From assembly GCA_048498415.1 (NCBI GenBank), contig JBEHYA010000102.1, forward strand, positions 1 through 6,113: a stretch of DNA of 6,113 nt, written 5' to 3'. Below, in pieces: positions 1 through 5,850 of the stretch. The stretch comes from JBEHYA01 sp048498415 (GTDB taxonomy: Bacteria; Pseudomonadota; Alphaproteobacteria; UBA9219; RGZA01). How positions within the stretch are numbered: position 1 is the first letter of the stretch; every line of letters starts with the position of its first letter. The position numbers were made by a program, and so were the translations under genes. The notes below the pieces were generated by a model that was not told where the DNA came from, made no database searches, and saw only the letters and a program-made list of their open reading frames with translations.

Positions 1-1
1 C

Positions 2-91
2 AAAGGCCACATCCGCGCCGAAAACCTGCACGACGAACACGGCAAAGTGCTGGGCGCGTGCTTCACCATCGCACTGCCGCTGGTCGGATAA
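2..91 (+). CDS. Sensor histidine kinase, C-terminal end (partial)
   Basis: The window opens inside a plus-strand gene and shows its last 29 codons before a TAA at 89-91. The readable tail is GHIRAENL, a short linker, then LGACFTIALPLVG. This fits the end of the HATPase_c domain of two-component sensor kinases, where a G-x-I-x-A-E-N segment is followed by a glycine and a final F-T-I-x-L-P strand of the ATP-binding fold. Known for the family: this domain binds ATP and phosphorylates a histidine in the neighbouring dimerisation domain. The input domain and the phospho-accepting histidine lie outside the window, so the signal and the partner regulator cannot be named. The gene ends in front of a hairpin repeat and a strong terminator. 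Confidence 0.72.
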   Translation, partial: KGHIRAENLHDEHGKVLGACFTIALPLVG

Positions 92-100
92 AAGGAACAA

Positions 101-181
101 GTATGCCCCGTTGAAAAACGGGGCCCATTCATCCGCATTATGATTGCTGCCCGATGGGCCCCGGCTTTCGCCGGGGCATAC
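101..181. repeat. Inverted pair of hairpin repeats (REP-doublet-like element)
   Basis: Two 28-nt arms, 101-128 and 154-181, are inverted copies of each other (24 of 28 positions agree) around a 25-nt spacer at 129-153. Each arm is itself a hairpin: GCCCCGTT-GAAA-AACGGGGC at 105-124, and on the minus strand GCCCCGGC-GAAA-GCCGGGGC at 177-158. The four differences form two base pairs that changed on both sides, so both stems remain perfect with a GAAA loop. The arms can also pair with each other to make one long stem. This resembles BIME/REP doublets; a RAYT-type mobiliser is not present here. It lies just after the kinase stop codon and before the terminator at 202-237. Confidence 0.75.
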
Positions 182-201
182 AGCAGGAAATTCCAAGCAT
201 A

Positions 202-237
202 AAAAAGCCGCCCGATTTTTATCTGGGGCGGCTTTTT
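202..237. terminator. Bidirectional intrinsic terminator
   Basis: AAAAAGCCGCCC (202-213) and GGGCGGCTTTTT (226-237) form a perfect 12-bp stem with a 12-nt loop. The GC-rich core is followed by a T run on the plus strand, and the A run gives a T run on the minus strand as well. It lies between two convergent genes, the kinase on the plus strand and the small gene at 256-552 on the minus strand, and should end transcription from both. Confidence 0.88.
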
Positions 238-255
238 AGAAACTGGTTTTGATTA

Positions 256-552
256 TTACAGACCGTAGCCTTTTGGCGGGGTCGGTGCAGCGGCTAAAGT
301 ATAACCGCCAACCTTATTGTTATTCTGCGGCGCTGTCTTAACCGCATCCGGGCCCGAGTTGGGGCGCCACGCATGCTTCATAAGCTCCGCCATAACGATG
401 GAAGCGTTATTGTTGAATTTCTTGTCAAAGTTTTCGTGAGCGCTTTCTTCCCAATGGATGCCGCCGACATGATGGACGTTCGTCGCCTCATGCAGGGCCA
501 ACATGGCATCGCCCATCTGAACGGGCGTAAGTTTCACGGCTTGTGCGGTCAT
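256..552 (-). CDS. Hypothetical protein, 98 aa, His-rich N-terminal half
   Basis: An ATG (552-550) to TAA (258-256) frame of 98 residues that I do not recognise. There is no signal peptide or membrane segment, so it is probably cytoplasmic. The N-terminal half looks helical and is rich in histidine and acidic residues (H21, H27, H28, H33, H39 with E22, E35, E36, E40), including the stretch NVHHVGGIHWEESAHENF. The C-terminal third is low in complexity (Pro, Ala, Asn, Gly) and probably unstructured. Only a weak purine-rich ribosome site (GAGGC) lies about 12 nt upstream of the ATG. It is 57 bp downstream of another small minus-strand gene and ends at the strong terminator at 202-237, which supports it being a real transcribed gene. 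Metal binding by the histidines is only a guess. Confidence 0.68.
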   Translation of the reverse strand: MTAQAVKLTPVQMGDAMLALHEATNVHHVGGIHWEESAHENFDKKFNNNASIVMAELMKHAWRPNSGPDAVKTAPQNNNKVGGYTLAAAPTPPKGYGL

Positions 553-578
553 CGTTTTATACTGCCTCTAATACCTTA

Positions 579-606
579 AAAATATATCAAATCGCATTAA
601 TTTCAA
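579..606 (-). promoter_or_regulatory. Candidate sigma-70-type promoter for the 256-552 gene
   Basis: On the minus strand TTGAAA (606-601) is followed after 16 nt by TATTTT (584-579) in an AT-rich gap between two small genes. The -35 box matches consensus well and the -10 matches at four of six positions. Transcription from here would give a leader of about 20 nt. The alternative is read-through from the gene at 610-939. Confidence 0.3.
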
Positions 607-609
607 CAA

Positions 610-939
610 CTATTCCCTGATTAAGGTCGTATCAAACGCCTCAATTGGTTTACCATGGTCGGTGCGGATTAAGAAAATTTTATCTATGTTAAGGAGGACT
701 TTGTGCATTTTATCCTCCATGACATAGCTAAATGTACGTTTGGCGCCGGTGTCGTAAATGAACTGGAGCTGGCGTTTAACCACCAGATATTTGATCCAGA
801 CGGGGGTGGCTTCAAATTCGCCATCATGGATAAGGCAGGCGCGGCCGCGTGCGTTCACAACGAGCGATAATGCGGCATAATAGCCTTCATGCTCGTCCAT
901 TTGCGTATCGCCGGTTAAAGGAGTGGCAGCCTGCTGCAC
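610..939 (-). CDS. Hypothetical protein, 96-109 aa
   Basis: A minus-strand frame ending in TAG at 612-610, of unknown function. The longest version starts with GTG at 939-937, directly after an in-frame stop at 954-952. A shorter version starts with ATG at 900-898 (MDEHEGYYAALSL, 96 aa). Neither has a clear ribosome site, so the start is open; the extra 13 residues (QQAATPLTGDTQ) have no special character. The rest alternates hydrophobic and polar residues and suggests a small mainly beta fold, for example ALSLVVNARGRACLIHDGEF, WIKYLVVKRQLQFIYDTG and KVLLNIDKIFLIRT. There is no signal peptide or transmembrane helix and no recognised catalytic motif. It precedes the 256-552 gene on the same strand, so the two may be co-transcribed from the candidate promoter at 1000-1027. 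Confidence 0.65.
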   Translation of the reverse strand: MQQAATPLTGDTQMDEHEGYYAALSLVVNARGRACLIHDGEFEATPVWIKYLVVKRQLQFIYDTGAKRTFSYVMEDKMHKVLLNIDKIFLIRTDHGKPIEAFDTTLIRE

Positions 940-999
940 GGGGAATCCCGGTTATGGTTAACGTTGGCAAAGCCGTTTTGCAAAGCAGCATAAGCCATG

Positions 1000-1027
1000 A
1001 TTATGATCACCCGGAAACGCTTAACAA
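1000..1027 (-). promoter_or_regulatory. Candidate promoter for the two small minus-strand genes
   Basis: In the 177-bp gap between recR and the small gene at 610-939, the minus strand reads TTGTTA (1027-1022), a 16-nt spacer, and CATAAT (1005-1000). The -10 box matches TATAAT at five of six positions and the -35 box at four of six. The predicted start near 993 gives a leader of about 55 nt to the GTG or 95 nt to the ATG start. Upstream on the same strand there is also a perfect TATAAT at 1083-1078, but it has no -35 partner. No convincing recR terminator is visible in this gap; only a 5-bp CCCAT/ATGGG stem occurs at 1092-1111. Confidence 0.35.
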
Positions 1028-1116
1028 GCCTTAAATGAAAGGATTGTTAGTGATTTGTGGGGGCCGTCACAGCCTGAATTATAGGGGTTTGCCCATAAAA
1101 AATGAGATGGGAAAGG

Positions 1117-1731
1117 TTACGTGCCGGTTTTAAGCCGGGCGTTGAAGGCGGCCATCAGCGTGCCGTCGTCCAGATAATCCAGCTCGCCGCCGATCGGCAT
1201 GCCATGCGCGAGGCGCGTGACGGCAATGCCCGATATCTCCAGCTGGTCTTCCACCACATGCGCTGTGGTCTGGCCTTCCAGCGTGGCGTTCAGCGCCAGA
1301 ATAACTTCCATCACCGGCGCGTCGGAACGCTGCGAGCGTTCCACGCGTTCGACCAGCTGGCCGATGCGGAGCTGATCGGGGCCAATGCCATCCAATGCCG
1401 ACAGCGTGCCGCCTAACACATGATAGAGCCCGCGATAGACATTGCTGCGCTCCATCGCCCACAAATCCGCGACATCTTCGATCACGCAGATCATGCTGCC
1501 GTCGCGCCGCGCATCGGTGCAGAGCGAGCAGGGGTTATGTGTATCCAGGTTCCCGCATTGGGTGCAGGTCTGCATCGTCTCGGCTGTCTCCACCATGGCT
1601 TGGGCCAGCGGGCGCAGCAGCGCATCCGGCTTTTTTAAAAGCTGCAACGCCACGCGCCGGGCCGAGCGGGGGCCCAGCCCCGGCAGTTTGGCAAGCAGTC
1701 CAATCAGGTTTTGCAGCGGGTTGTCGCGCAT
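1117..1731 (-). CDS. recR: Recombination mediator protein RecR
   Basis: RecR works with RecO (and RecF) to load RecA onto SSB-coated single-stranded DNA at gaps and stalled forks. At 204 aa the length is typical. Domains in order: an N-terminal helix-hairpin-helix DNA-binding region (LAKLPGLGPRSARRVALQLL, about 13-32); a four-cysteine zinc site at C56, C59, C68 and C71; a TOPRIM domain from about 80 (ICVIEDVADLWAMERS with acidic E85/D86, then YHVLGGTLSALDGIGPDQL); and the conserved C-terminal segment TRLAHGMPIGGELDYLDDGTL. All key residues are present. It starts 3 nt after the ybaB stop (TGA-TAT-ATG) with little ribosome site of its own, so it is probably translationally coupled. It is the last gene of the dnaX-ybaB-recR cluster, a pairing widely conserved in bacteria. 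Confidence 0.97.
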   Translation of the reverse strand: MRDNPLQNLIGLLAKLPGLGPRSARRVALQLLKKPDALLRPLAQAMVETAETMQTCTQCGNLDTHNPCSLCTDARRDGSMICVIEDVADLWAMERSNVYRGLYHVLGGTLSALDGIGPDQLRIGQLVERVERSQRSDAPVMEVILALNATLEGQTTAHVVEDQLEISGIAVTRLAHGMPIGGELDYLDDGTLMAAFNARLKTGT

Positions 1732-1734
1732 ATA

Positions 1735-2058
1735 TCAGAACGGCAGCTTTAAGCCGCCCGGCAGGCCCATGCCGCCCATGGCCTTCTGGGTTTCCGCCTC
1801 CACATGCTGGGAAACTTTTTTGTGGCCGTCGTTGCAGGCCGCTAAAATCAGGTCTTCCAGCAGCGTCATATCGTTTACATCTACCGCTTTGGGGTCGATC
1901 TTCACTTTCTGCGTCTCGCCCTTGCCGTTCAGGGTGATCTCCACCATGCCGCCACCGGCCACGCCCGTGATGGTGATGCCAGAGAGATTATTCTGCATCT
2001 CCGCCAGACGCGTCTGCACTTCCTGCGCCTTGCGCATCATATCGCCGATATTTTTCAT
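1735..2058 (-). CDS. ybaB: Nucleoid-associated protein, YbaB/EbfC family
   Basis: A 107-aa protein of the YbaB/EbfC family, whose members are small dimeric DNA-binding proteins associated with the nucleoid. The family signature is clear: an N-terminal helix MKNIGDMMRKAQEVQTRLAE with M-x-x-A-Q-x-x-Q spacing; a central beta region GVAGGGMVEITLNGKGETQKVKIDP; a second helix after TLLEDLILAACNDG; and a Met/Gly-rich tail MGGMGLPGGLKLPF. Length is usual for the family. It lies between dnaX and recR with gaps of 9 and 3 nt, the position it takes in many bacteria. A good AAGGA ribosome site (2069-2065) overlaps the dnaX stop codon, six nt before the ATG. The exact role of YbaB proteins is still debated; the family assignment is secure. 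Confidence 0.96.
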   Translation of the reverse strand: MKNIGDMMRKAQEVQTRLAEMQNNLSGITITGVAGGGMVEITLNGKGETQKVKIDPKAVDVNDMTLLEDLILAACNDGHKKVSQHVEAETQKAMGGMGLPGGLKLPF

Positions 2059-2064
2059 TTTATG

Positions 2065-2067
2065 TCC

Positions 2068-2069
<2 letters not shown>
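2065..2069 (-). promoter_or_regulatory. ybaB ribosome binding site overlapping the dnaX stop
   Basis: On the minus strand the dnaX stop TAA (2070-2068) runs into the sequence TAAGGACATAAAATG. AAGGA is the ribosome site for ybaB and shares two bases with the stop codon. Ribosomes ending on dnaX therefore finish on the ybaB initiation region, a layout that favours translational coupling. Confidence 0.8.
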
Positions 2070-3831
<1,762 letters not shown>

Positions 3832-3858
3832 GGGATGAAGTGTAAAAGACCCCTCGTT

Positions 3859-3878
3859 CGGAATAAAGCGAGATTCCG
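3859..3878 (-). other. Small hairpin between SRP RNA and dnaX
   Basis: CGGAAT and ATTCCG (3859-3864 and 3873-3878) form a perfect 6-bp stem with an 8-nt loop, 28 bp upstream of the dnaX start. On the minus strand a short T run (TCTTTT) follows about 10 nt later, so it is at best a poor terminator for the SRP RNA. It could equally be part of the dnaX leader. Confidence 0.3.
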
Positions 3879-3904
3879 TTAATTAACCTATGCGGCGTCA
3901 GTGA

Positions 3905-4006
3905 TTGGGTGGGAGCTGGCACGACCCGGTTTGCATGTTACGGATGCTTCCTTTCGGATCTGGCCGGATTAGCAAGCAAAGCACGTCCATGCCAACTGCC
4001 CGCCAA
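3905..4006 (-). ncRNA. ffs: Signal recognition particle RNA, small bacterial (4.5S) type
   Basis: Read on the minus strand, 3965-3942 gives the conserved SRP Alu-less hairpin tip: CCAGATCC-GAAA-GGAAGCATCC, with a GNRA tetraloop (GAAA at 3955-3952) closed by TCC/GGA and the A-G-C-A side of the symmetric loop that binds Ffh. E. coli 4.5S RNA has the same pattern (CAGGTCC-GGAA-GGAAGCAG). The two ends pair into a long stem: TTGGCGGGCAGTTGGCATG (4006-3988) against CGTGCCAGCTCCCACCCAA (3923-3905), 16 of 19 positions pairing including G-U. Length of about 102 nt fits the small class. The RNA joins Ffh to form SRP, which brings nascent inner-membrane proteins to FtsY. It sits just upstream of dnaX on the same strand, as scr does in B. 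subtilis. The exact ends are estimated from pairing. Confidence 0.9.
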
Positions 4007-4008
4007 GG

Positions 4009-4032
4009 AACATAGGGCGGGCAGTACGTCAA
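4009..4032 (-). promoter_or_regulatory. Candidate SRP RNA promoter elements
   Basis: Upstream of the SRP RNA the minus strand has TATGTT (4014-4009), well placed as a -10 box for a start near 4003, and TTGACG (4032-4027), a good -35 box. They are only 12 nt apart, shorter than the usual 16-18, so they may not act together. A weaker match (GGCTTT) stands at the normal distance. Confidence 0.35.
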
Positions 4033-4042
4033 AGCCAGCACT

Positions 4043-4232
4043 AATTCCCCTCCCCGTGAGGGGCTTTGCACAAAAACCATTCTGTCATGCCTTTGAAGAG
4101 CCGGCATCCACGAAAAGCCCAGCGGGAAAGCCTTTGTTTTGTGGCCTGTCGCGGACCCCGGCCTTCGCCGGGGTGACGCGTATGAATGCTAAAAGGACTA
4201 TTTGTGCAAAACTCCTTGAGGGAGAGGGATTT
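4043..4232. repeat. Inverted repeat element with a second palindrome pair inside
   Basis: The outer ends, 4043-4074 and 4201-4232, are imperfect inverted copies (about 23 of 32 positions), with the inner ten perfect: TTTGCACAAA (4065-4074) and TTTGTGCAAA (4201-4210). Each end folds into a small C-rich/G-rich hairpin. Inside lies a second inverted pair: GTCATGCC...GGCATCCA (4085-4110, a degenerate hairpin) facing GCGGACCCCGG...GGGGTGAC (4151-4177), with a partly self-complementary centre. There is no coding signal; frames across it contain the low-complexity GEGRGP-type peptides that such repeats produce. The right arm shares CTCTCCCTCAAGG (minus strand, 4226-4214) with the element at 4952-5174. 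The 74 bp from 4233 to 4306 hold nothing I can call. Confidence 0.65.
4155..4174. repeat. Perfect 8-bp GC hairpin (REP-like unit)
   Basis: ACCCCGGC (4155-4162), loop CTTC, GCCGGGGT (4167-4174). Read on the minus strand the loop is GAAG. The stem CCCCGGC/GCCGGGG is the same as in the right arm of the element at 101-181, which shows that one repeat family is present in at least two places in this window. It is not followed by a T run, so it is not a terminator. Confidence 0.8.
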
Positions 4233-4312
4233 AAAAAGGCCCAAATCGTTTATAGCCAAAACGTCATTGCTTTTTATGCCTATCCCCTTAACGTCTTGCT
4301 TCATTAATGAAT

Positions 4313-4316
4313 GGAG
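4313..4316 (+). promoter_or_regulatory. Ribosome binding site that sets the lipoprotein start
   Basis: GGAG at 4313-4316 stands 8 nt before the ATG at 4325. The in-frame upstream ATG at 4307 has no such site and would put charged, non-signal residues (MNGDSG) in front of the signal peptide. The later start is therefore preferred. Confidence 0.75.
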
Positions 4317-4324
4317 ATTCCGGA

Positions 4325-4945
4325 ATGCGCCTTAATGTTTCCAAGCTGATCGTTGCAACCGCCTTTGTGGCGCTTGCGGCCTGTTCCACGCCGGATGTCA
4401 GCCAGTTCGGCATCGCCCCCGGCCCGCTGCAGGCGAACGAAATTCCCATGGAAAACTACGCGCATCTGAATCTTTCTGCCCGCAGCTTCGATGTGGTGAA
4501 CCAGGATTTGTCGGCCGATAAAAACACCGGCATCGCCGGCAATGTGGACCCCATGCCCGTCGATATTCTCTCGCGCTATGCTGCGCAGAAATTCACTGCT
4601 ACCGGCGGCTATTATAATTCCCGCTTCGTGATCCAGCAGGCGCAGTTCAATGTGCGGGCAGTCAAGAACACCGACATGATCGGCAAGTTTACGGAAGGCG
4701 ATAGCCAGGCGGAAATGACCGCCACCATCAGCGTGCTGCTCACGGCCTCGCGCCCCGATGGTATTTCGGAAAGCGTGACCGCCAACACCTCGCAGGTAGC
4801 GCGGGTTAGCTTCAACGCCTCCCCGCAGGGCAAACGCAAAGCCTATCTGGAACTCATGGCCCGCGTTTTAGATGCCATTGATGGCGAGCTGGCCAAGCAA
4901 ATCCCCTCCTACTTCAACGATGTCGCGTATAGCGCGGTGAAGTAG
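4325..4945 (+). CDS. Conserved outer-membrane lipoprotein of unknown function
   Basis: A 206-aa protein with a clear lipoprotein signal peptide: MRLNVSK, a hydrophobic stretch LIVATAFVAL, then lipobox LAAC with the acylated cysteine at residue 20. Ser follows the cysteine rather than Asp, which points to sorting to the outer membrane. The mature part has a short linker, a strand-like SFDVVNQ segment (about 54-60), a P-x-P-V-D-I-L-S-R-Y-A-A-Q-K-F helix, the stretch YYNSRFVIQQAQFNV, alternating strands (AEMTATISVLLTAS) and a C-terminal helix KAYLELMARVLDAIDGELAKQIPSYF. From memory this order (VVN segment; P...RWA..RL helix; ARFVI.DA strand; final EL.K.I helix) matches an alphaproteobacterial lipoprotein family with no known role; that match is not checked. 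The gene is monocistronic here, with repeat elements on both sides. Confidence 0.85.
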   Translation: MRLNVSKLIVATAFVALAACSTPDVSQFGIAPGPLQANEIPMENYAHLNLSARSFDVVNQDLSADKNTGIAGNVDPMPVDILSRYAAQKFTATGGYYNSRFVIQQAQFNVRAVKNTDMIGKFTEGDSQAEMTATISVLLTASRPDGISESVTANTSQVARVSFNASPQGKRKAYLELMARVLDAIDGELAKQIPSYFNDVAYSAVK

Positions 4946-5007
4946 TTTAAATCCCCCTCCCCTTGCCCGTCTTCGCTAAGAAGCTACGCCGGGTCTGGGC
5001 TCATGCG

Positions 5008-5035
5008 TCCGCCGAAGCTCCTTGGCGTAGGCGGA
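5008..5035. repeat. Palindrome inside the left arm of the 4952-5174 element
   Basis: TCCGCC (5008-5013) pairs with GGCGGA (5030-5035), and part of the interior pairs as well. CTACGCC (4984-4990) is also the exact inverse of GGCGTAG (5024-5030), so the whole insert 4966-5035 can fold in more than one way. Confidence 0.6.
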
Positions 5036-5107
5036 AGGGAGGGGTTAGGGGAGGGGTCGGTGCCGCTGGGCAAATCGTTTGCTAGCGGAGAGACGAACCC
5101 CTCACCA

Positions 5108-5149
5108 GCAAGAACTAAGGCTTGCGAAGCCGCAAACCTAAGTTCTTGC
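5108..5149. repeat. 42-nt near-perfect palindrome inside the right arm
   Basis: From 5108 to 5149 the outer nine pairs are perfect (GCAAGAACT against AGTTCTTGC), then one mismatch, three pairs, one mismatch and five pairs, around a small AAGC loop. GCA occurs at both borders (5108-5110 and 5148-5150) and could be a short target duplication, although three bases are too few to be sure. Confidence 0.78.
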
Positions 5150-5198
5150 AACCTCTCCCTCAAGGGGAGAGGGAAGTTAGAGAGCCCACAAATTCAGA

Positions 5199-5825
5199 TT
5201 ATTTCAAGCTAGCCAAAATCTCGCCGCGCTGCTTTTCATCGTGCTTGAAAACGCCGGTGAAGAACTGCGTGACTAAATCCGCGCCCGTCTTGTGCACGCC
5301 GCGCGTCGTCATGCAGCCATGCTGGGCTTCGATCACCACGGCAACGCCCTTGGGGCTTAACGCGGCATCCAGCGCTTCGGCAATTTCGCGCGTCATGTTT
5401 TCCTGGCTTTGCAGGCGGCGCGCAAACACATCCACCACGCGGGCAAGCTTGCTGATGCCGATCACTTTTTCATTGGGCCAATACGCAATATGCGCCGTGC
5501 CCGGCATGGGCGCCATGTGGTGTTCGCAGTGGGAAATGAAATCGATGTTGCGCATCACCACCGGCTGGTCATAGCCCTTAATGTCTTCGAAGAAGGTCTG
5601 CAGCAGTTCGGGCGCATTTTCCTTATAGCCTTCGCACCATTCATCCCAGGCGCGTACCACGCGGGCGGGGGTATCCACCAGGCCGGGGCGGGCCACATCT
5701 TCGCCCAGATAGCACAAAAGCGTGCGCACGGCTTCCTCGGCCTGTTCGCGGGTGGCGCGGTTTGCGCCATCGACCTTGCTTTGCTGATTTGCGCCACGTA
5801 AAAAGGATGTAATACTGCCCTTCAC
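5199..5825 (-). CDS. folE: GTP cyclohydrolase I (FolE), type IA
   Basis: FolE turns GTP into 7,8-dihydroneopterin triphosphate, the first step of folate and other pterin synthesis, and acts as a cytoplasmic decamer. Numbering from the upstream ATG at 5873 (224 aa), the zinc ligands are C116 and H119 in SHCEHHM and C187 in QHGCMTTRGVHK; H118 and H185 are the expected catalytic residues. GLVDTPARVVRAW, GTAHIAYWP, VIGISKLARVVDVFARRLQSQE and the C-terminal ...FTGVF segment are typical. All key residues are present. I prefer the GTG at 5825 (208 aa): it has GGAAGGA seven nt upstream, while the ATG at 5873 has no properly spaced site and would overlap the divergent glycosyltransferase. The gene ends against the repeat element at 4952-5174, convergent with the lipoprotein gene. 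Confidence 0.95.
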   Translation of the reverse strand: MKGSITSFLRGANQQSKVDGANRATREQAEEAVRTLLCYLGEDVARPGLVDTPARVVRAWDEWCEGYKENAPELLQTFFEDIKGYDQPVVMRNIDFISHCEHHMAPMPGTAHIAYWPNEKVIGISKLARVVDVFARRLQSQENMTREIAEALDAALSPKGVAVVIEAQHGCMTTRGVHKTGADLVTQFFTGVFKHDEKQRGEILASLK

Positions 5826-5850
5826 TGAAGTGTCCTTCCGGTTTTTGCCA

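Larger units (their letters stand above)
4952..5174. repeat. Large inverted repeat element with extra palindromes in both arms
   Basis: The ends TCCCCCTCCCCTTG (4952-4965) and CAAGGGGAGAGGGA (5161-5174) are inverted copies at 13 of 14 positions. Further in, AGGGGT (5052-5057) pairs with ACCCCT (5097-5102), and the centre has CCGCT (5063-5067)/AGCGG (5084-5088) enclosing GCAAA/TTTGC. Each arm is interrupted at a different place: the left by about 70 nt (4966-5035) and the right by a 42-nt palindrome (5108-5149). Without these the two arms align well. The element fills the space between the convergent lipoprotein and folE genes. Its hairpins could slow polymerase, but no T run is present. No gene is visible in it. 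Confidence 0.68.

Noticed and set aside
918..998. A 26-codon minus-strand mini-frame (MAYAALQNGF...) ahead of the 610-939 gene
   Set aside because: Its ATG lies at or upstream of the predicted transcription start, it has no ribosome site, and it is out of frame with the downstream gene.
1078..1083. Perfect TATAAT on the minus strand downstream of recR
   Set aside because: No -35 box lies at a suitable distance (CTCATT is there instead), so it was not called as a promoter.
3878..3887. Perfect 10-nt palindrome GTTAATTAAC upstream of dnaX
   Set aside because: It could be an operator, but a ten-base AT-rich palindrome is short and can occur by chance; there is no second copy.
3909..4307. Open frames on both strands across the SRP RNA and the 4043-4232 repeat
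   Set aside because: They run through a structured RNA and palindromic repeats, give low-complexity GEGRGP-like peptides typical of such repeats, and lack ribosome sites.
5003..5212. Plus-strand frame across the 4952-5174 repeat element
   Set aside because: It is made of repeat-derived codons, overlaps the folE end and has no coding signal.
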